A stretch of 64,000 bases of DNA, taken from assembly GCF_014204325.1 (NCBI RefSeq), contig NZ_JACHKT010000007.1:1-64000 (forward strand), read 5' to 3'. The notes under the pieces are model-generated. The model had not been told where the DNA came from, did no database searches, and saw nothing but the letters and a program-made list of their open reading frames with translations. Below are positions 60,841 through 64,000 of the stretch, one piece after another (position 1 is the first letter of the stretch; every line of letters starts with the position of its first letter). The stretch is from Arcicella rosea (GTDB lineage Bacteria > Bacteroidota > Bacteroidia > Cytophagales > Spirosomataceae). Made by a program: the position numbers and the translations under genes.

Positions 60841-61794
60841 ATGAAAAAAAGTATTCTTTCTCTATTCCTTATTTTTGTAGCATCAATTGCTTTTGCACAA
60901 GTAGCACCACAGCCATTGTTTAAACCAGAAGTTAAAAAAGTATTGTTTCTGGGCAATAGCATTACTTATGCAGGCAATTATGTCAATGACATTGAGGCTT
61001 ATTGTATCGCACATTTTCCCAATCAAAAGATTGAATTTATCAATGTTGGTTTGCCCAGTGAAACCGTTTCGGGACTGTCGGAAGAGGGTCATGCCGACGG
61101 AAGATTTCCCCGACCAGATTTACACGAACGCCTGTCAAGAGTATTAGCAAAAACAAAACCTGATTTAGTTTTTGCCTCTTACGGCATGAACGACGGCATT
61201 TATTTACCTTTAGATTTAGTCCGTTTTCAGAAATTTAAAGATGGCATTCAATGGTTGCACGACAAAGTAGTGGCTTCTGGAGCAAAAATTATCCACCTTA
61301 CGCCACCCATTTATGATGAAGTAAAAGGCAAGAAAATTGGCTATTCCGATGTCTTAGATGTGTATTCAAATTGGTTGATAGAACAAGCCAAAAAAGAAAA
61401 ATGGGAAGTAATAGATGTGCATTATCCGATGCAAAGAGTATTGGAAGCACACCGCAGATTAGACCAAAAATTGGGATTTGAAACCTCTTTTGCTTTAGCA
61501 AATGATGGCGTTCATCCAGCCGAAGCAGGGCATTGGATTATGGCAAAAAGCATTTTGATGCACTTAGGAGCAAAAGAAATCATCAAAGCAGGAACGATTC
61601 AAGCAACACTCAGCAATATTGAAAATCCCAATGCTTTTATGAAATTGATTACTGAAAGACAAAATATTTTAAAAGACGCTTGGCTAACGAATATCGGACA
61701 TTCACGTCCAGAAATGAATAAAGGTTTGCCTTTGGAAGAAGCACAAAGCAAAGCAGCAGAATTGGAAGTACAAATTAGGGAAATGCTGAAGTGA
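60841..61794 (+). CDS. secreted SGNH/GDSL hydrolase
   Basis: 317 aa with a signal peptide (…IAFA before Q20). SGNH blocks: nucleophile S40 in LGNSIT, G in NVGLPSET, N in YGMNDG (115-119), and D222/H225 in NDGVHP. Likely a carbohydrate esterase such as an acetylesterase that prepares rhamnose-rich polysaccharide for the GH78 enzyme encoded immediately upstream; the pairing is common in pectin clusters. Followed by a terminator. Confidence 0.88.
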   Translation: MKKSILSLFLIFVASIAFAQVAPQPLFKPEVKKVLFLGNSITYAGNYVNDIEAYCIAHFPNQKIEFINVGLPSETVSGLSEEGHADGRFPRPDLHERLSRVLAKTKPDLVFASYGMNDGIYLPLDLVRFQKFKDGIQWLHDKVVASGAKIIHLTPPIYDEVKGKKIGYSDVLDVYSNWLIEQAKKEKWEVIDVHYPMQRVLEAHRRLDQKLGFETSFALANDGVHPAEAGHWIMAKSILMHLGAKEIIKAGTIQATLSNIENPNAFMKLITERQNILKDAWLTNIGHSRPEMNKGLPLEEAQSKAAELEVQIREMLK

Positions 61795-61854
61795 GAGAAG
61801 TTTGGAGTTTTGAATGCGGAGTGAGGAGTTGTCCTCGTCTAAAATATCGTGTAG

Positions 61855-61880
61855 CGGCAACCCTTGTGGTTGCCGTTTTC
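61855..61880 (+). terminator. terminator of the GH78/GDSL operon
   Basis: CGGCAACC and GGTTGCCG pair over 8 bp around CTTGT, followed by TTTTC. Confidence 0.85.
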
Positions 61881-61950
61881 CTTATACCTTGTCTTCTCCA
61901 ATAAAATTGAAATTAGCTTGATAACTTTAAACTACTTATCTACATTTTAA

Positions 61951-62421
61951 TTATGGTATGGTTTCTAAGCCTGAAAACTTAAAAACCCCATTCTCCTTTA
62001 TAAAGTAAATACCAAGTTGTGCTCCTTCATGTCCAAGAGCATATTCATTGGCTTTCCATGTTGTTAAAAAAGCAATTACGTCAGCACGCCTACTATTTTG
62101 TTTATAGAGTATTATTTCTTTAGACTTTGAAGCTCTTTTCCAACTTTCGGAGTTCTTGATAGCTTTTAGATGTTTATTGAAAAAATCATTTCTCTTTAGG
62201 TCATAAATCCCAAGTTTTGAGTTTTTGGAATCTTCGCATATAATGCAATAGATTACTTTTGTGGATATTTTTTGGAATTCTACAAAGTCAGGATTTTTAA
62301 AGTTTTTAAAAACATTGTTTAATGCTTTCATTATCAAAAGACTATCTTTCTTACTAATGGACTGTCCATTACAAATAGTAACCCCAAATAGTAAAATTAA
62401 AGCAGGCAAAAATCTTTTCAT
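61951..62421 (-). CDS. small exported protein of unknown function
   Basis: 156 aa with a signal peptide (…TICNG before Q20). The mature part is helical then strand-rich, with a CIIC motif near 60 (VIYCIICEDSKNSKLGIYDL) and a C-terminal strand EGAQLGIYFIKENGVFKFSG. No family recognised. Monocistronic. Confidence 0.65.
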   Translation of the reverse strand: MKRFLPALILLFGVTICNGQSISKKDSLLIMKALNNVFKNFKNPDFVEFQKISTKVIYCIICEDSKNSKLGIYDLKRNDFFNKHLKAIKNSESWKRASKSKEIILYKQNSRRADVIAFLTTWKANEYALGHEGAQLGIYFIKENGVFKFSGLETIP

Positions 62422-62531
62422 ATTATGAGTGTATTTATTGACAATATCAAAAATGACATTTTAATCATAGAAGTATTCGTAAATGGATAATCAAACCTAA
62501 AATTTTATTTCAAATTTCGTAGTATTTCATT

Positions 62532-62591
62532 ACTCATGACATGATTTATCGAATTATTTTGACTATAAACAATCTATTTCATGCCATGAGT
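62532..62591. repeat. TCATGCCATGAGT inverted repeat, copy 2
   Basis: ACTCATGACATGA (62532-62544) and TCATGCCATGAGT (62579-62591) pair with one mismatch around 34 bases, the same core and same loop length as at 20488-20553. It lies downstream of cydB, where it may end that transcript. Confidence 0.65.
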
Positions 62592-62630
62592 GAGAGTACA
62601 CTCAATCACTAATTCACAACTCACTAAATC

Positions 62631-63665
62631 CTAATAAGAACTCTCATCCAATTTTACTTTCCCTTTAAATGTCCAGAATACAAAGAAAGTATAAGTGGCT
62701 ACTATCGGTACGCCAATTGCGGCGAAGAGTAAAATAATTGACAACGATTTTTCAGAAGAAGCTCCATTATAAATGGTAATTGAGTAAGCAGGATTGATGG
62801 TTGAATGGATGATTTTTGGAAATAAGTTCATCGCTACCGTCACCAAAAGGGATGCCATCGTAAAAGCAGACGACATAAAAGCCAACATATATTTGCCTTT
62901 TTCTAATAATATTCTGGTGTTAATGATAATCAAAACCGTAATCAAAGGCACAGCAAAAAGAGTAGGATGGGCTTTGAATGTAGCTGACATATTAGGAAAA
63001 TAAACCAATGTTACCATCGTTTGTAAAATATAACAAACCACAAAAAAGCGACTGGTATCACTTACCATAATTGATAATTTGGTATAAAGTCTTTTTTCGG
63101 TTTTCATTACTAAATATATTGAACCGTGCATCGTACATGAAGCCAAAGTCGTTAAACCCGTCAGCAAGGCGTAGGGATTCAATAATTGTACAAAATCACC
63201 TTGATATTCAAAATTCTCATCAATCGGAATGCCTTGAATAAGGTTTCCTAATACAACGCCCAATAGAAATGCAATCATCATGCTTGAAATCGAATAAACA
63301 ATATCCCATAGTTGTCGCCACCAAAGCATGGTTTCTTTACTTCTGAATTCTATGGCAATGGCACGTAAAATCAATACCATCAAAAACAACATAAAGGGAA
63401 TATAAAAAGCAGATAATAACGTGGCATATACTTCTGGAAAACCTGCAAATAACGCTCCGCCACCAATTACCAACCATACTTCGTTGCCATCCCAAACAGG
63501 GCCAATGGCGTTAAGGGCTATTCTTCTGCTTTCTTCTTTTTTGAAAAGTAAATGAATCGCTCCTGCTCCTAAATCAAAACCATCTAAAATGGCATAACCT
63601 GTAAAAACCGCTCCGATAACGGCAAACCACCATGTGGGCAAATCTATTCCTAAAAAAGTAGCCAT
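62631..63665 (-). CDS. cydB: cytochrome bd ubiquinol oxidase subunit II
   Basis: 344 aa, about eight to nine membrane helices. TWWFAVIGAVFTGYAILDGF, DLGAGAIH, GPVWDGNEVWLVIGGGALFA and RSKETMLWWRQLWDIVY are CydB hallmarks. It forms the terminal quinol oxidase with CydA and supports respiration at low oxygen. The gene begins 38 bp after cydA. Confidence 0.95.
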   Translation of the reverse strand: MATFLGIDLPTWWFAVIGAVFTGYAILDGFDLGAGAIHLLFKKEESRRIALNAIGPVWDGNEVWLVIGGGALFAGFPEVYATLLSAFYIPFMLFLMVLILRAIAIEFRSKETMLWWRQLWDIVYSISSMMIAFLLGVVLGNLIQGIPIDENFEYQGDFVQLLNPYALLTGLTTLASCTMHGSIYLVMKTEKRLYTKLSIMVSDTSRFFVVCYILQTMVTLVYFPNMSATFKAHPTLFAVPLITVLIIINTRILLEKGKYMLAFMSSAFTMASLLVTVAMNLFPKIIHSTINPAYSITIYNGASSEKSLSIILLFAAIGVPIVATYTFFVFWTFKGKVKLDESSY

Positions 63666-63703
63666 AAGCTTCTGAGTTTATGAGTTTAAGGTTTAAGAGA
63701 GGT

Positions 63704-64000
63704 TTAGTCTAAAATTGGATTATTCCGTTTGGACGAATCTATAATTTCATCTTTTTCATGATGATCGCTTGGGCCGTGTTTTATCTTTTTGTTGAGTAAG
63801 TAAATAAACAAAATGAAGAGTAACACATAAATAACCGTAAACATGATGAGTGAAAACCAAACTTGATTTGCCTTTACAGATTTAGAAAGTGCATCTGAAG
63901 TTCTCAGTAAGCCATAAACTACCCACGGCTGTCGTCCGACTTCGGCAGAGTACCAGCCTAATTGATTCGCCAATTGCGGTAACAAAACCGAAGATGAGAA
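63704..64000 (-). CDS. cydA: cytochrome bd ubiquinol oxidase subunit I, C-terminal part
   Basis: The last 98 residues of CydA; the frame is open to the right edge, so the 5' part is outside the window. LANQLGWYSAEVGRQPWVVY, GLLRTSDA is the conserved CydA segment near the quinol-binding end, followed by the last membrane helix and a charged tail (KKIKHGPSDHHEKDE). Upstream of and co-transcribed with cydB. Confidence 0.93.
   Translation of the reverse strand, partial: FSSSVLLPQLANQLGWYSAEVGRQPWVVYGLLRTSDALSKSVKANQVWFSLIMFTVIYVLLFILFIYLLNKKIKHGPSDHHEKDEIIDSSKRNNPILD

Noticed and set aside
63704-63985. Complete small membrane protein of 93 residues
   Set aside because: It is the C-terminal part of CydA; the frame continues to the window edge.

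Overview
The window looks like a chromosomal segment of a low-GC member of the Bacteroidota, most likely a Cytophagales-type polysaccharide degrader (inference; no rRNA or marker gene is present). The reasons are a SusC/SusD pair, several CarboxypepD_reg-type TonB receptors, families typical of the phylum (DUF3667, Gfo/Idh/MocA exoenzymes, gluconate 2-dehydrogenase subunit 3), few Shine-Dalgarno sequences, and promoters of the Bacteroidota type (TTTG ... TAnnTTTG). I saw no tRNA, rRNA, CRISPR array or intact transposase.

Layout. 1-5 kb: housekeeping and small genes (TerC, PHB-depolymerase-like esterase, ABM, DUF3667, DUF4279, cyanophycinase-like peptidase). 4.7-6.2 kb: a TetR regulator facing a two-gene membrane operon with a perfect palindrome at its promoter. 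6.4-10 kb: a persulfide/thiosulfate module (ArsR repressor, DUF1275 protein, CstB-like persulfide dioxygenase with a pseudo-rhodanese and an active rhodanese domain, two half-size YeeE/YedE transporters); a matching operator lies before the ArsR and DUF1275 genes. 10-16.7 kb: two AraC regulators and two tandem GH3 enzymes. 16.7-20.2 kb: a Uma2 gene bracketed by two degraded SDR fragments, then SRPBCC, YCII, a membrane protein and a Crp/Fnr regulator. 20.6-25.6 kb: thioredoxin-reductase-like enzyme, rhamnose mutarotase, a GMC oxidoreductase with its small subunit, and a LacI regulator.

25.9-37.2 kb is a co-directional uronate/xylan cluster: three secreted Gfo/Idh/MocA oxidoreductases, UxuA, GH67 alpha-glucuronidase, an SDR that could be the mannonate oxidoreductase, GH43 and an ExuT-like MFS transporter. 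Together they would release (methyl)glucuronate from glucuronoxylan, import it and feed mannonate to 2-keto-3-deoxygluconate. Its spacers are filled with nested inverted repeats. 37.2-39.4 kb is a repeat-rich accessory island: an orphan gene, a truncated DUF4041 gene, four copies of one palindromic repeat and an array of 42-bp tandem repeats. 39.4-49.4 kb: two L,D-transpeptidases, a DUF218 protein, an exported unknown and SusC/SusD.

49.5-58.1 kb is a second accessory island: DUF3024, an esterase-like exported protein, a broken nucleotidyltransferase with its small partner, a FecA-like receptor, a DUF4143 ATPase and a HEPN-like protein, separated by another dispersed repeat family and ending in an array of 41-bp repeats, each with a palindromic core. 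58.1-64 kb: GH78 alpha-L-rhamnosidase with a GDSL hydrolase, a small exported unknown, and cydB/cydA (cydA runs off the right edge).

The most unusual material is non-coding. Two unrelated tandem arrays share one architecture (dispersed repeat, then 8-9 units of 41-42 bp, then a terminal hairpin), and several palindromic repeat families separate accessory genes like cassette borders.
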